Shown here one piece after another: positions 9,058-17,739 of a stretch of 64,000 nucleotides of DNA. The notes beneath the pieces are model-generated. The model made no database searches and was not told the origin of the DNA. It saw only the letters and a list, made by a program, of their open reading frames with translations. The stretch is from Bradyrhizobium erythrophlei. GTDB taxonomy: Bacteria > Pseudomonadota > Alphaproteobacteria > Rhizobiales > Xanthobacteraceae. The translations under genes were made by a program, and so were the position numbers. The stretch spans positions 4,340,001-4,404,000 of the forward strand of contig NZ_LT670817.1 in NCBI RefSeq assembly GCF_900129425.1. The letters are read 5' to 3'. The number at the start of each line of letters is the position of its first letter. Position 1 is the first letter of the stretch.

Positions 9058-9756
9058 TCATTTTTTTGAGGCCGCATAACGCGCCTTGGTCTCGGCATTC
9101 ATGGGATAGAGACCCGGCAGCGCCGCGCCGCCGTTCACCTGCTCGACGATCCAGGCTTCCATTCGCTCCTGCTCCGCGCCTTCGGCCAGAATGAGGTCGA
9201 GAAACGCTTGCGGGATCACCACGGCGCCATCCTGGTCGGCGACGATGACGTCGTTCGGGAAGATCGCGACGCCGCCGCACCCGATCGGTTCACCCCAGCC
9301 GACGAAGGTCAGCCCGGCGACCGAGGGCGGCGCGGCGAAACCGTCACACCATACCGGCATGCCGGTCCCGAGCACGCCTTCGAGATCGCGCACGACGCCG
9401 TCGGTCACCAGCGCGGCAACGCCGCGCTTGACCATCCGTGCGCACAGGATATCGCCGAAAATGCCGGCGTCGGTGATGCCCATGGCGTCGACCACGGCGA
9501 TGCAGCCTTCCGGCATGGCTTCGATCGCCGTTCGGGTCGAAATCGGCGACGACCATGATTCCGGCGTCGCAAGATCCTCCCGCGCCGGCACGAAACGCAG
9601 CGTAAAGGCCGGCCCGACCAGCCGCGGCTGTCCCGGCCGCAGCGGACGCGAGCCTCGCAGCCAGACATTTCGCAGGCCCTTTTTGAGCAGAACCGTGGTG
9701 ATGGTGGCGGTGGAGACGCGGGAAAGGGTTTTGATCGCTTCAGGGGTCAGGGACAT
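9058..9756 (-). CDS. RraA / HMG-aldolase family protein
   Basis: A 232-residue protein of the RraA-like fold, which includes 4-hydroxy-4-methyl-2-oxoglutarate aldolases and RNase E regulators. Conserved segments include AVVDAMGITDAGIFGDIL, TDGVVRD (the Arg-Asp pair used for substrate and metal binding in the aldolases) and NDVIVADQDGAVVIP. The start at 9756 (MSLTPEAIK) is chosen because the upstream extension does not resemble the family and a GGAG precedes this ATG. An aldolase or decarboxylase in aromatic-compound breakdown is more likely than RNase regulation in this lineage. Confidence 0.82.
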   Translation of the reverse strand: MSLTPEAIKTLSRVSTATITTVLLKKGLRNVWLRGSRPLRPGQPRLVGPAFTLRFVPAREDLATPESWSSPISTRTAIEAMPEGCIAVVDAMGITDAGIFGDILCARMVKRGVAALVTDGVVRDLEGVLGTGMPVWCDGFAAPPSVAGLTFVGWGEPIGCGGVAIFPNDVIVADQDGAVVIPQAFLDLILAEGAEQERMEAWIVEQVNGGAALPGLYPMNAETKARYAASKK

Positions 9757-9972
9757 CGACAACAGAACTCCGGGTGGGGATTGATTGGACCGGCGCATCT
9801 TGAGGGGCATGGCCAGCGCGTCAAGTGGCGTCGCCAGTTCAGGGTGAAAGCGGATTGCCCCGGATGGTGCAATCACCACATCTTATGACTGCAATGTGGA
9901 TTAATTTATTGAACTTGCAGGCCGATTTTGCGCGAACCGAATTCCACTCGGCCGCAAAACGCGCTAGAGCTT

Positions 9973-9997
9973 GATATCCGCCAAAGCGATATCCGCC
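9973..9997. promoter_or_regulatory. Direct repeat before pxpB
   Basis: GATATCCGCC occurs twice with 5 nt between (15-bp period), ending 16 nt before the pxpB start. It lies in the divergent control region shared with the RraA-family gene and could be an operator or a leader element. Confidence 0.5.
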
Positions 9998-10013
9998 GAC
10001 GAGTTGTGAGGCC

Positions 10014-10745
10014 ATGGCCGCGACGCTTTCCCCGCCCCGCCTGCTGCCCAATGGCGACAGCGCCATCACGATCGAATTCAGTCGCAATATCGATGATACC
10101 GCGAACCGGCGGGTGCTGGCGCTCGATCGTGCGCTGGCGGCTGAGCCGGTCCTGGGCGTGACGGAGACGGTCCCGACCTATCGATCCCTGCTGGTGCACT
10201 ACGATCCCGTGCTGATCGATTTCGATACGCTGAGCGGGAAGCTTGCCCCGCTGGCCGAACGGCCCGTTCCGCCGGCGACAAAAGCCCGGCGCTGGCGCAT
10301 TCCCGTGGTCTATGGCGGCGAGCATGGCATCGATCTCGAGGATGTCGCCAAGACGCTCAACACCACCGCCGACGACATCGTGGCTCGGCACGTCGCCGGC
10401 GACTACCGCGTCGCCATGATCGGCTTTACGCCGGGATGGTCCTATCTCAGTGGCCTCGAGCATTCCCTGCACACGTCGCGGCGGCAAAATCCGCGGCTGC
10501 TGACGCCGGCCGGAACGATCTCGATCGGCGGCGTGCAGACCGGCGTGCAATGTCTCGCCGGCCCGAGCGGCTGGCACCTGTTGGGCCGGACCGCGGTCAG
10601 AACCTATCAATTGCACCGCGATCCGATCTTTCTGCTCGAGCCCGGGGATCACGTGACGTTCTCGGCGGTCGATGCCAAGACCTTCGCCGAGCAGGATCGC
10701 GCAGCGGAATCTGGCGAAATCATCGCCGAGTTGATGGCCGCATGA
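10014..10745 (+). CDS. pxpB: 5-oxoprolinase subunit PxpB (KipI-like)
   Basis: A 243-residue subunit of the ATP-dependent bacterial 5-oxoprolinase, which opens 5-oxoproline (pyroglutamate) to glutamate. The carboxyltransferase subdomain motif is seen as IGFTPGWSYLSGL and the downstream segment GTISIGGVQTGVQ. A GTGAGG ribosome-binding site precedes the ATG. Its last four bases overlap the pxpC start, and pxpA follows, giving the usual pxpBCA order. Kinase-inhibitor names for this family (KipI) are older annotations. Confidence 0.93.
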   Translation: MAATLSPPRLLPNGDSAITIEFSRNIDDTANRRVLALDRALAAEPVLGVTETVPTYRSLLVHYDPVLIDFDTLSGKLAPLAERPVPPATKARRWRIPVVYGGEHGIDLEDVAKTLNTTADDIVARHVAGDYRVAMIGFTPGWSYLSGLEHSLHTSRRQNPRLLTPAGTISIGGVQTGVQCLAGPSGWHLLGRTAVRTYQLHRDPIFLLEPGDHVTFSAVDAKTFAEQDRAAESGEIIAELMAA

Positions 10746-11797
10746 GCAAGCTTGTCATCACAGCCATCGGCCCCGCAAGTTCCGTACAGGACGGCGGTCG
10801 CCCGGGCGCCCAGCGTTATGGCCTGACGCCGAGCGGCGCGATGGATCGGCTGGCGCTTGCCACGGCAAACACTCTGGTTGGAAACCCAACCTTCGCTGCA
10901 ACCATCGAGATCGGACCATTCGGCGCCGCATTTACGGCGCGCGACGGCGCGGTTCGAGTCGCGCTGGCGGGCGCGCCGCGCAACGCCGACATCGCCGGAC
11001 GCGTGGTGGCCTTCGATACATCGATGACGCTGGCGGAGGGAGAGACCCTGACGCTGGGCTTTGCCCGCGGTGGGTCCTTCAGCTATCTCGCGATCGAGGG
11101 TGGCATCGCGGGCGAACCGATGTTCGGCAGCCTTTCAGTGAATGCGCGCGCCGGCCTCGGCAGTCCGTATCCGCGTCCGCTGCAGACGGATGATGAGCTG
11201 CAAACCGCAGCGGCAACCGGCGCCGCCGAGCGCCGGATCGATCTCCCCCAACTCGTGGACGGACCGATCCGCGTGGTGATGGGGCCGCAGGACGACGAAT
11301 TCAGCGAGGCTTCCAAAAACTTGTTTCTGGACTCGGAGTGGAAGATATCGGCCACCAGCGACCGCATGGGTTACCGGCTTGAGGGGCCCGTCATCAAGCA
11401 TCTGCACGGTCACAACATCGTCTCCGACGGCACCGTGAACGGCAGCATCCAGGTGCCCGGCAACGGCGCGCCCATCGTACTGATGCCGGACCGCGGCACC
11501 AGCGGCGGCTATCCCAAGATCGCAACCGTCATTTCAGCCGATTTCGGCCGGTTCGCACAGATACCCGCAGGCCGCGGTTTTCGCTTCAAGGCCATCAGCA
11601 TGGCCGAGGCGCAGGCTGAAGCCCGCAAATTTGCGGAACTGCTGCGCGCCCTGCCCGACCGCGTCAGGACCATCGAGAATTTGGATCTCAACATCGCGGC
11701 GCTGCAAGATGCCAACGTCGCCGGCGCCGCCGTCAGCGCCGTCGACGCCGGGACATGGCAAATCCTGTCGCCGGAAGATACGCTGGCGCAGGACTAA
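10742..11797 (+). CDS. pxpC: 5-oxoprolinase subunit PxpC (KipA-like)
   Basis: A 351-residue partner of PxpB in 5-oxoproline cleavage. Family segments are GPASSVQDGGRPGAQRYG near the N-terminus, AIEGGIAGEPMFGS mid-protein, and the C-terminal DRGTSGGYPKIATVISAD. The ATG at 10742 overlaps the pxpB stop (ATGA), which fixes the start even though the frame is open further upstream. The length is normal for the biotin-dependent carboxyltransferase-related family. It is coupled to pxpB and followed after 31 nt by pxpA. Confidence 0.93.
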   Translation: MSKLVITAIGPASSVQDGGRPGAQRYGLTPSGAMDRLALATANTLVGNPTFAATIEIGPFGAAFTARDGAVRVALAGAPRNADIAGRVVAFDTSMTLAEGETLTLGFARGGSFSYLAIEGGIAGEPMFGSLSVNARAGLGSPYPRPLQTDDELQTAAATGAAERRIDLPQLVDGPIRVVMGPQDDEFSEASKNLFLDSEWKISATSDRMGYRLEGPVIKHLHGHNIVSDGTVNGSIQVPGNGAPIVLMPDRGTSGGYPKIATVISADFGRFAQIPAGRGFRFKAISMAEAQAEARKFAELLRALPDRVRTIENLDLNIAALQDANVAGAAVSAVDAGTWQILSPEDTLAQD

Positions 11798-11828
11798 TTC
11801 CGGGTAACCTCACTCAAGTGGACACACG

Positions 11829-12599
11829 ATGACGACAATCGATCTCAATTGCGATCTCGGCGAAGGGTTTGGCGCATGGGAAATGGGCAATGACCCCGCC
11901 ATGATCGAGCTGGCCACCTCGGTCAACATCGCCTGCGGCTTTCACGCCGGCGATGCCGACATCATGCGCAAGACGGTGGAGCTCGCGAAGGCCCGCGGCG
12001 TCAGCATCGGCGCCCATCCAGGCTATCGCGACCTGCACGGCTTCGGCCGACGGCCGTTTCCGGGCATGAAAGCTTCCGAGATCGAAAACCTGGTCGCCTA
12101 CCAGATCGGCGCCTTGCAGGCGATCGCGACCGCGGCCGGCCACAAGGTCACCCACGTCAAGGCGCATGGCGCGCTGTCGAACGTGGCCTGCGAGGACGAA
12201 ATGACCGCGCGGGCGATCGCGTCGGCCATCAGGGCGGTCGATCCCAATCTGGTCTTTGTGGTGCTCGCCAATTCCAAGCTGGTGCAAGCCGGCGAAGCCG
12301 CCAACCTTCCCATGGTGCACGAGGTGTTCGCCGACCGCGCATATGAGGACGACGGCTCCCTGGTCTCGCGCCGGAAGCCGGGCGCGGTGCTGCATGGTGC
12401 CGCTGAAATCGCCGAACGGGTGGTGCGGATGGTGCAAGACGGCGCGGTGATCTCAGTCACCGGCAAGGTCATCAAGATGCGCACCGACACCGTCTGCATT
12501 CACGGCGATACGCCCGGGGCGGTCGACATCGCGCGTGGGCTGCGCAAGGCGCTGAAGGACAGCGGCATCGAAGTGGCGCCGTTCAAGAAGGCGGTTTGA
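11829..12599 (+). CDS. pxpA: 5-oxoprolinase subunit PxpA (LamB/YcsF family)
   Basis: A 256-residue LamB/YcsF protein and third subunit of the 5-oxoprolinase. Diagnostic motifs are DLNCDLGEGFGAWEMG at residues 5-20, NIACGFHAGD, GAHPGYRDLHGFGRR and VCIHGDTPGA near the end. It is complete. Homologous fragments of a YcsF-type 3' end reappear at 13946-14064 and 15645-15769, next to the duplicated outer-membrane protein genes. Confidence 0.93.
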   Translation: MTTIDLNCDLGEGFGAWEMGNDPAMIELATSVNIACGFHAGDADIMRKTVELAKARGVSIGAHPGYRDLHGFGRRPFPGMKASEIENLVAYQIGALQAIATAAGHKVTHVKAHGALSNVACEDEMTARAIASAIRAVDPNLVFVVLANSKLVQAGEAANLPMVHEVFADRAYEDDGSLVSRRKPGAVLHGAAEIAERVVRMVQDGAVISVTGKVIKMRTDTVCIHGDTPGAVDIARGLRKALKDSGIEVAPFKKAV

Positions 12600-12612
12600 A
12601 ATCTCTCGTTGG

Positions 12613-12660
12613 AAAAAAATCCCCCTCCCGAGACGATCAAGTGTCTGTCGAAAGGGGGAT
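12613..12660 (-). terminator. Terminator of the first outer-membrane protein gene
   Basis: Read on the minus strand, ATCCCCCT pairs with AGGGGGAT and is followed by a run of seven T. It sits 20 nt after that gene's stop and also separates it from the convergent pxpA. A near-identical copy lies at 14306-14355. Confidence 0.85.
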
Positions 12661-12679
12661 CGTACGACGTGCAACTTTG

Positions 12680-13687
12680 CTATTTGTGGTAGATTGATGA
12701 GGGCTGGGCCGCTTGCTCAGGTGCCCAGAGACGATAGCTGAGCGACGCAAGCACCGTCGTACCCTGCGCAACCAGAGAGAAGTCCGATCCGGTTGCTGCG
12801 ACAGCGGCGGGATTGGAAGCCTTGGCCGAAACTTCCTGCGTTGCCCACACCGTCAAATTCGCGGGTCCGAAATTGTACCCGACGAGGCCGCCTACGGCCC
12901 AGATGTTGAATCGTTGCGGATTCATCAAGGTCCCCGTCCCGTAAAGGCAGCCGACGCTGCAGGAGTCATTGCTAACCTGGCCGTAGTAATAGGCGACGGG
13001 CCCAACCGTCCACTTGCCGATTTGCTTGGTGGCAGTGAAGTCGGCGTGAAGAATGTCGCCTGACGTATACTGAGAAATTGTATTTCTCGTATGGAATTCA
13101 TCGTAGATGGCGGCGCTCAGGTTCCAGCCGTCTTTCAGATACGACACGACCACTTCGGGCTGAACGGTCCAATACGGAGATCCGGCATTACCGGTGCCAT
13201 AAGGCCCGGTCACAGTCCCGTCCGGCGTAAAGATGCTCAGACCTGTTTTAACAGCGAACCCACTGTCGGCGAGCTTCCAGCTCAACTCAACCGGAATTAA
13301 CAAGGTGTCATGCATGCCGGCGTCCTGAACATTCGAAGGGGAGCCCACACTGGACGTCGAGAAGGGCTGCACGATGAGACCATCATACGTCGCGCCAAGG
13401 AAGGTCCAACCCGGAACGAACAGGAAGCCCTGAATGTCAACGGCGGCCTGAACTCCAACTTTGGTGTTGCCACCAAGCTTCGTGTTGACCCCGGGTCCAG
13501 TCAGATTTGACTGAACGGTGAAAACCTCATCGAACATGTAGATGCCCGGCGGAGGAACTCCCGCGCTCGCGTTAATGAGTATCCCCGGCTTGCTTTGCGC
13601 GTTCTGACCCGCCTCGATGGCGAATGCTGACGACGAGGAGACCGCGATCACGCCGGCTGCGGCTAATAGCGCTCTAGATACCTTCAT
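12680..13687 (-). CDS. Outer-membrane beta-barrel protein (MetA-pathway/transporter-like), copy 1
   Basis: A 335-residue exported protein with a signal peptide (MKVSRALLAAAGVIAVSSSS, ending AFA) and many alternating amphipathic strands, as in the phenol-degradation MetA-type outer-membrane family. These barrels are linked to uptake of hydrophobic or aromatic compounds, but substrate is unknown here. The start at 13687 follows a GGGGG ribosome-binding site; the upstream open extension lacks export features. Copy 2 at 14375-15382 has the same length and very similar sequence, so the pair arose by tandem duplication. Confidence 0.82.
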   Translation of the reverse strand: MKVSRALLAAAGVIAVSSSSAFAIEAGQNAQSKPGILINASAGVPPPGIYMFDEVFTVQSNLTGPGVNTKLGGNTKVGVQAAVDIQGFLFVPGWTFLGATYDGLIVQPFSTSSVGSPSNVQDAGMHDTLLIPVELSWKLADSGFAVKTGLSIFTPDGTVTGPYGTGNAGSPYWTVQPEVVVSYLKDGWNLSAAIYDEFHTRNTISQYTSGDILHADFTATKQIGKWTVGPVAYYYGQVSNDSCSVGCLYGTGTLMNPQRFNIWAVGGLVGYNFGPANLTVWATQEVSAKASNPAAVAATGSDFSLVAQGTTVLASLSYRLWAPEQAAQPSSIYHK

Positions 13688-13945
13688 ATTTCCCCCTGTT
13701 TTGTTTTTTGTAACGGGACTGTGAACGTGCCCCGCCGACAAGACCCGAGGCCGCCCGTTTTTTATTCCCCGAGAGTCGATAGCTTTCATCGACGTGTTGT
13801 AATTCGGATACATTTCTGGCCAGCGCCTTCCGCGCTCGGAATTATTTCTGAACATGTTCAATACGCCGGCAGAGAAACTCTCCGGCTTGTAGAGACGTTA
13901 CGGGTTTTCTCGGGTATCAAATCCGGGGCTTGCCGACGGCACTAC

Positions 13946-14064
13946 GCGGACGTCGACACCGCCTGCACGGCGATACTCGCGGCGCCGTCGATATCGCGCG
14001 TGGGCTGCGCGAGGCGCTGAAGCACAGAGGCATCGAAGTGACGCCGTTCACGAAGGCGGTTTGA
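13946..14064 (+). pseudogene. Remnant of a pxpA-like (YcsF) 3' end, copy 1
   Basis: About 120 bp aligning with the last 40 codons of pxpA (12480-12599), including GTCGATATCGCGCGTGGGCT and the terminal GGCGGTTTGA. A small deletion in the region matching VCIHGD shifts the frame, and no start is present. It lies upstream of the first outer-membrane protein gene in opposite orientation. It is a duplication scar and not a gene. Confidence 0.75.
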
Positions 14065-14097
14065 AATCTCTCGCTAGGATGGCGTTCGATCCATAAG

Positions 14098-14300
14098 TCA
14101 CCGCCCATTCCGCGAGTTCGGGAGCAGATCCTTAACCCACGGAATGTTGACGGTGCGGAAGCCGCTCACCTTCGCGAGCGCGATAACGAGCTAACCGACA
14201 GCGGAGTTCTGGATGATCCAGTAGCCGGACTTCAAGGCCACGAGATCGGTCAGTATCAGGATCGGCGATGGATCCGCACCATCGCTGCCTGGATACGGTA
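14098..14300 (-). pseudogene. Fragment of an enoyl/quinone reductase (MDR family) gene
   Basis: On the minus strand this stretch reads SPILILTDLVALKSGYWIIQ, then NSAVG, a stop codon, and in the same frame LVIALAKVSGFRTVNI. That pattern fits the LKPGDWVIQN...NSAVG...IAK..G..TVN segment of 2-enoyl-CoA/quinone reductases around the nucleotide-binding loop. There is no start, the frame is interrupted, and both ends are missing. It accounts for the roughly 230 extra bases between the pxpA-like scar and the second terminator. Confidence 0.5.
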
Positions 14301-14305
14301 CTGGT

Positions 14306-14355
14306 AAAAAAAATCCCCCTCCCGAGAGACGATCAAGTGTCTGTCGAAAGGGGGA
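14306..14355 (-). terminator. Terminator of the second outer-membrane protein gene
   Basis: TCCCCCT / AGGGGGA arms with a T-run (minus strand), almost identical to the terminator at 12613-12660. It was copied as part of the duplicated segment. Confidence 0.82.
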
Positions 14356-14374
14356 GTCGTACGACGTGCGACTT

Positions 14375-15382
14375 CTATTTGTGGTACATTGATGTGGGCT
14401 GGGCCGCTTGCTCAGGTCCCCAGAGGCGATAGCTAAGCGTCGCAAGCACCGTCGTACCCTGCGGAATCAGGGAAAAGTCCGAGCCGGTCGCCGCGACAGC
14501 AGCGGGGTTCGAAGCCTTTGCTGACACTTCCTGGGTTGCCCACACCGACAAGTTCGCTGGTCCGAAATCGTACCCTACGAGACCGCCGACCGCCCAGACA
14601 TTGAACCTTTGAGGATTCAACATGGTACCGGTGGAATAAGCGCAGGTGGCCGAACACGAATCGTTGGAAACCTGGCCGTAGTAATAAGCGACAGGTCCAA
14701 ACGTCCACTTGCCGATTGTCTTGGTGGCGGTGAAGTCGGCGTGGAGAATGTCACCCGATGTGTACTGAGAGACGCTATTCCTCGTATTGAATTCCTCGTA
14801 GATGGCGGCGGTCAGGTTCCAACCGTCTTTCAGATACGACACGATGATTTCGGGCTGGAAGGTCCAATACGGAGATCCTTCGTTACCGGTGCCATAAAGC
14901 CCGGTCACAGTCCCGTCCGGCGTATAGATGCCCAGACCGGTTTTAACGACGAACCCACTGTCGGCGAGCTTCCAGCTTAACTCAACCGGAACGATGAAGG
15001 TGTTATGCATGCCGGCTGCCTGAGCATTCACAGGCGAGCCCACACTGTCCATCACCAAGGGCTGCGCGATGACAGCATCATACGTCGCACCAAGGAAGGT
15101 CCAACCCGGAACGAACAGGAAGCCTTGAACGTCAACGGCGGCCTGAACTCCAGTTTTGGTGCTGCCACCAAGCGCCGTGTTGACCCCGGGTCCCGTCAGA
15201 TTGGCCTGATAGGTGAATTCCTGATTGAACATGTAGATGCCCGGCGGAGGAACTCCCGCGCTCGCGCCAATGAGTATCCCCGCCTTGGTTTGCGGGTTTC
15301 CACCCGCCTCGATGGCGAATGCTGACGACGAGGAGACCGCGATCACGCCAGTTGCGGCTAATAGAGCTCTAGATACCTTCAT
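14375..15382 (-). CDS. Outer-membrane beta-barrel protein (MetA-pathway/transporter-like), copy 2
   Basis: A 335-residue paralogue of the product at 12680-13687, with the same signal peptide and the same length. Differences are scattered substitutions, for example in the loop after the signal peptide (GGNPQTKAGILIGASAGV) and in the strand near LVMDSVGSPVNAQ. The upstream sequence, terminator and pxpA-like scar are also duplicated. The start at 15382 follows a GGGGAAAC ribosome-binding site. Both copies look intact, so dosage or divergent substrate range is possible. Confidence 0.82.
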   Translation of the reverse strand: MKVSRALLAATGVIAVSSSSAFAIEAGGNPQTKAGILIGASAGVPPPGIYMFNQEFTYQANLTGPGVNTALGGSTKTGVQAAVDVQGFLFVPGWTFLGATYDAVIAQPLVMDSVGSPVNAQAAGMHNTFIVPVELSWKLADSGFVVKTGLGIYTPDGTVTGLYGTGNEGSPYWTFQPEIIVSYLKDGWNLTAAIYEEFNTRNSVSQYTSGDILHADFTATKTIGKWTFGPVAYYYGQVSNDSCSATCAYSTGTMLNPQRFNVWAVGGLVGYDFGPANLSVWATQEVSAKASNPAAVAATGSDFSLIPQGTTVLATLSYRLWGPEQAAQPTSMYHK

Positions 15383-15644
15383 GTTTCCCCACTTGTTTGG
15401 CTTTGTGCCGGGCCTGTGAAATATTCCCGCCGACAAGACCCGAGGCCTCCCGTTTTTTATTCCCGGTGAGTCGATAGCTTTCATCGACGTGTTGTAATCC
15501 GGATACAGTTTTGGCCGGCCGCCCTCCGAACTCGGAATTATTTCTGAACATGTTCAATAGGCCGGCGGAAGAAACTCTCCGGCTTGTAGAGACGTCACGG
15601 ATTCTCTCGGGTATCGAAATCCGGGGCTTGCCGACGGCGCTATG

Positions 15645-15769
15645 CGGACGTCGACACCGCCTGCGTTCATGGGGATGCTCGCGGCGCCGTCGATATCGCG
15701 CGTGGGCTGCGCGAGGCGCTGAACAACAGCGGCATTGAAGTGGCGCCGTTCAAAGTGAGCCAGGGTTGA
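15645..15769 (+). pseudogene. Remnant of a pxpA-like (YcsF) 3' end, copy 2
   Basis: Reads in frame as DTACVHGDARGAVDIARGLR, then EALNNSGIEVAPF and a stop, matching the last 40 residues of PxpA but with several substitutions. It has no start codon and no upstream gene body. With the copy at 13946 it marks the outer end of the duplicated unit. The divergence from pxpA suggests the source may have been a different YcsF-family gene. Confidence 0.72.
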
Positions 15770-16071
15770 ACCACTGTCGCTTGATCCCCGCTCCATCGCG
15801 TGAATGGCGTCAGACGGGGACGCCGGCGTAGGCCGAAGGCGCTTCCGGTCAGCGTGAGGGGTTCGCTTATTCCCCCGCTGCGGGTGCGTCGCTGCATCGC
15901 ACCAACCGAGCCAAGTGCCGATTGCGCTCCAAACTCTACGGCAGCTGACAAGCGCCTAACATCGCACTGGCAACCCGCCTGCTATGCTGTAAGCTTGCCG
16001 CGAGACTGGCCAGGTCTTCCCTGTCTGGCCGCTAGACCAAAACAAAAAAAGCCAGCCTTGGAGGAATCCCC

Positions 16072-17097
16072 ATGTCAGCTCTCACGAGCCGCGTCTCGTT
16101 TAATCGCCGCACGCTTCTGCGTGCGGGCGCCGGCATGGCCGGCATTCTCGCCACCGGCCGCGCACCGGCGTTCGCGCAAGCCCAGCCGAAAAAACTCGTA
16201 TTCGCGCACATCAATGCGGTGCCGGAATCGGCCGCGGTCGCGTTCGACTGGATGGCGAAGGAAGTCACCGCGCAGTCAAAAGGCGCGCTCGACATGCAGT
16301 TCTTCGGCAAGACCCTGATCCCGCAAGAGCTGGAGATCATGAACGCGGTCAAGTCCGGAAGCATCGCGATGGGCAGCCCGGCGGGCGCCGCCGCAACCGT
16401 GTTTCCCGAAATGGGCGCCCTGCTCGTGCCCTATCTGGTGAAGGATTACGCCTCGGCCTACGCCATGCTCAACGGGCAGATCGGCGGCAAGATCAGCAAG
16501 CAGATCGAGGACAACTACAAACTCAAGGTGCTGTGTTATTACGATTACGGTTTCCGCCATTTCTGGACCGCGAAGAAGCCGATCGTGGAGCCGAAAGACC
16601 TGCGCGGCGCAAAAATTCGCGTGCAGCAGGCCAAGATATTCGGCGATACCATCAATGGACTCGGCGGTAGCGCCGTGCCGATGGCATGGGGCGAGGTCAT
16701 CACCGCCGCCAAGCAGGGCGTGATCGACGGCGGTGATCTACCTGTTGTCAACATGAAGGCGCTGAAGATCTACGAGGTGTCGAAATATGCCTCGCTCACC
16801 TATCACAATTACGGCCCGACCAACGCGGTGATGAATCTCGATATCTGGAACGGGCTGCCGCCCGAGCACCAGAAGCTGATCATGGATCTGTCGCGGGCCG
16901 CGCAGGAGAAAATCCGCGAGGCGACCGAGTCGGTCGACAATTTCGCCAAAGCCAAATCGGAGCTGGAGCCGCTCGGCATGACCGTGGTGGAAGCCGACGT
17001 CGATGCCTTCCGGAAAGTGGCGCAGCAAAAGATATGGCCGGCCTACAAGGGCCAGTACGGCGCATTGTGGGATGAAATCGAAGGCTTCAAGGCCTGA
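16072..17097 (+). CDS. TRAP transporter solute-binding protein (DctP family)
   Basis: A 341-residue periplasmic receptor for a TRAP importer. The N-terminus RRTLLRAGAGMAGILATG is twin-arginine-like and ends in AFAQA, so export is probably Tat or Sec. The DctP fold is seen in KKLVFAHINAVPESAA, DLRGAKIRVQQ (with the conserved Arg that binds the ligand carboxylate) and GDLPVVNMKALKIYEVSKY. A TTGGAGG ribosome-binding site precedes the ATG. The two membrane subunits follow, so the ligand is probably a carboxylic acid, otherwise unspecified. Confidence 0.9.
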   Translation: MSALTSRVSFNRRTLLRAGAGMAGILATGRAPAFAQAQPKKLVFAHINAVPESAAVAFDWMAKEVTAQSKGALDMQFFGKTLIPQELEIMNAVKSGSIAMGSPAGAAATVFPEMGALLVPYLVKDYASAYAMLNGQIGGKISKQIEDNYKLKVLCYYDYGFRHFWTAKKPIVEPKDLRGAKIRVQQAKIFGDTINGLGGSAVPMAWGEVITAAKQGVIDGGDLPVVNMKALKIYEVSKYASLTYHNYGPTNAVMNLDIWNGLPPEHQKLIMDLSRAAQEKIREATESVDNFAKAKSELEPLGMTVVEADVDAFRKVAQQKIWPAYKGQYGALWDEIEGFKA

Positions 17098-17229
17098 ATC
17101 GGCAGCGGGGCCGGAGCCCTATTCTCCGGCCCCCAGATCTTCAGCCTCCAATTTTCAACCCTCGAGTCATCAGCCTTCACGTCTTCGGCCTCGCCCGCCT
17201 CTCCCTTGTCAACCGGAATTCCGTTGCGC

Positions 17230-17727
17230 ATGCTGCGTATCCTCTCAGCCGTCCCGAAACTCACGGTCACGGCGCTGATCATCCTTGCCATCGTCAATCT
17301 CCTGGTCGGCGTGATCCTGCGCTATTTCGTCGGCGCCATCACCGACTGGCTCGATGTCGACCCCGTGCCGTTCACCTGGGTTGAGGAAGTGGGCGAACTC
17401 TCGCTCGCGTGGCTGACGCTGATCGGCGCTGCGATCGGCATCCGCTCGCGCTCGCATTTCGCGCTCTCCGTGTTCGTCCATCGCCTGCCCGAGGCCGCGC
17501 AGCTCTGGATCCATCGTTTCAATCACGCGCTGATCACAGGCTTCGGCCTGCTCGCGGCGTGGTACGGCTTCAAGCTCTGCCTGCTTAACCACACGCTCAC
17601 GACGCCCGGTCTCGAAATCAATCTGGCCTGGCTCTACGCGTCTTCGGTGGTCGGCGGCATCCTGATTGCCGTCTACGGCTTCGCGGTGATGATCTCCCCG
17701 CTGCCGCAAGACCAGCCCCAGCACTGA
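17230..17727 (+). CDS. TRAP transporter small permease (DctQ family)
   Basis: A 165-residue four-helix membrane protein forming the small subunit of the TRAP transporter, with conserved WVEEVGELSLAWLTLIGAA. The ATG at 17230 is chosen; a TTG at 17206 would add eight residues and has no better ribosome-binding site. It lies between the DctP-type receptor (132 nt away) and the large permease (12 nt away). Confidence 0.87.
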   Translation: MLRILSAVPKLTVTALIILAIVNLLVGVILRYFVGAITDWLDVDPVPFTWVEEVGELSLAWLTLIGAAIGIRSRSHFALSVFVHRLPEAAQLWIHRFNHALITGFGLLAAWYGFKLCLLNHTLTTPGLEINLAWLYASSVVGGILIAVYGFAVMISPLPQDQPQH

Positions 17728-17739
17728 CCGGGACACCTC

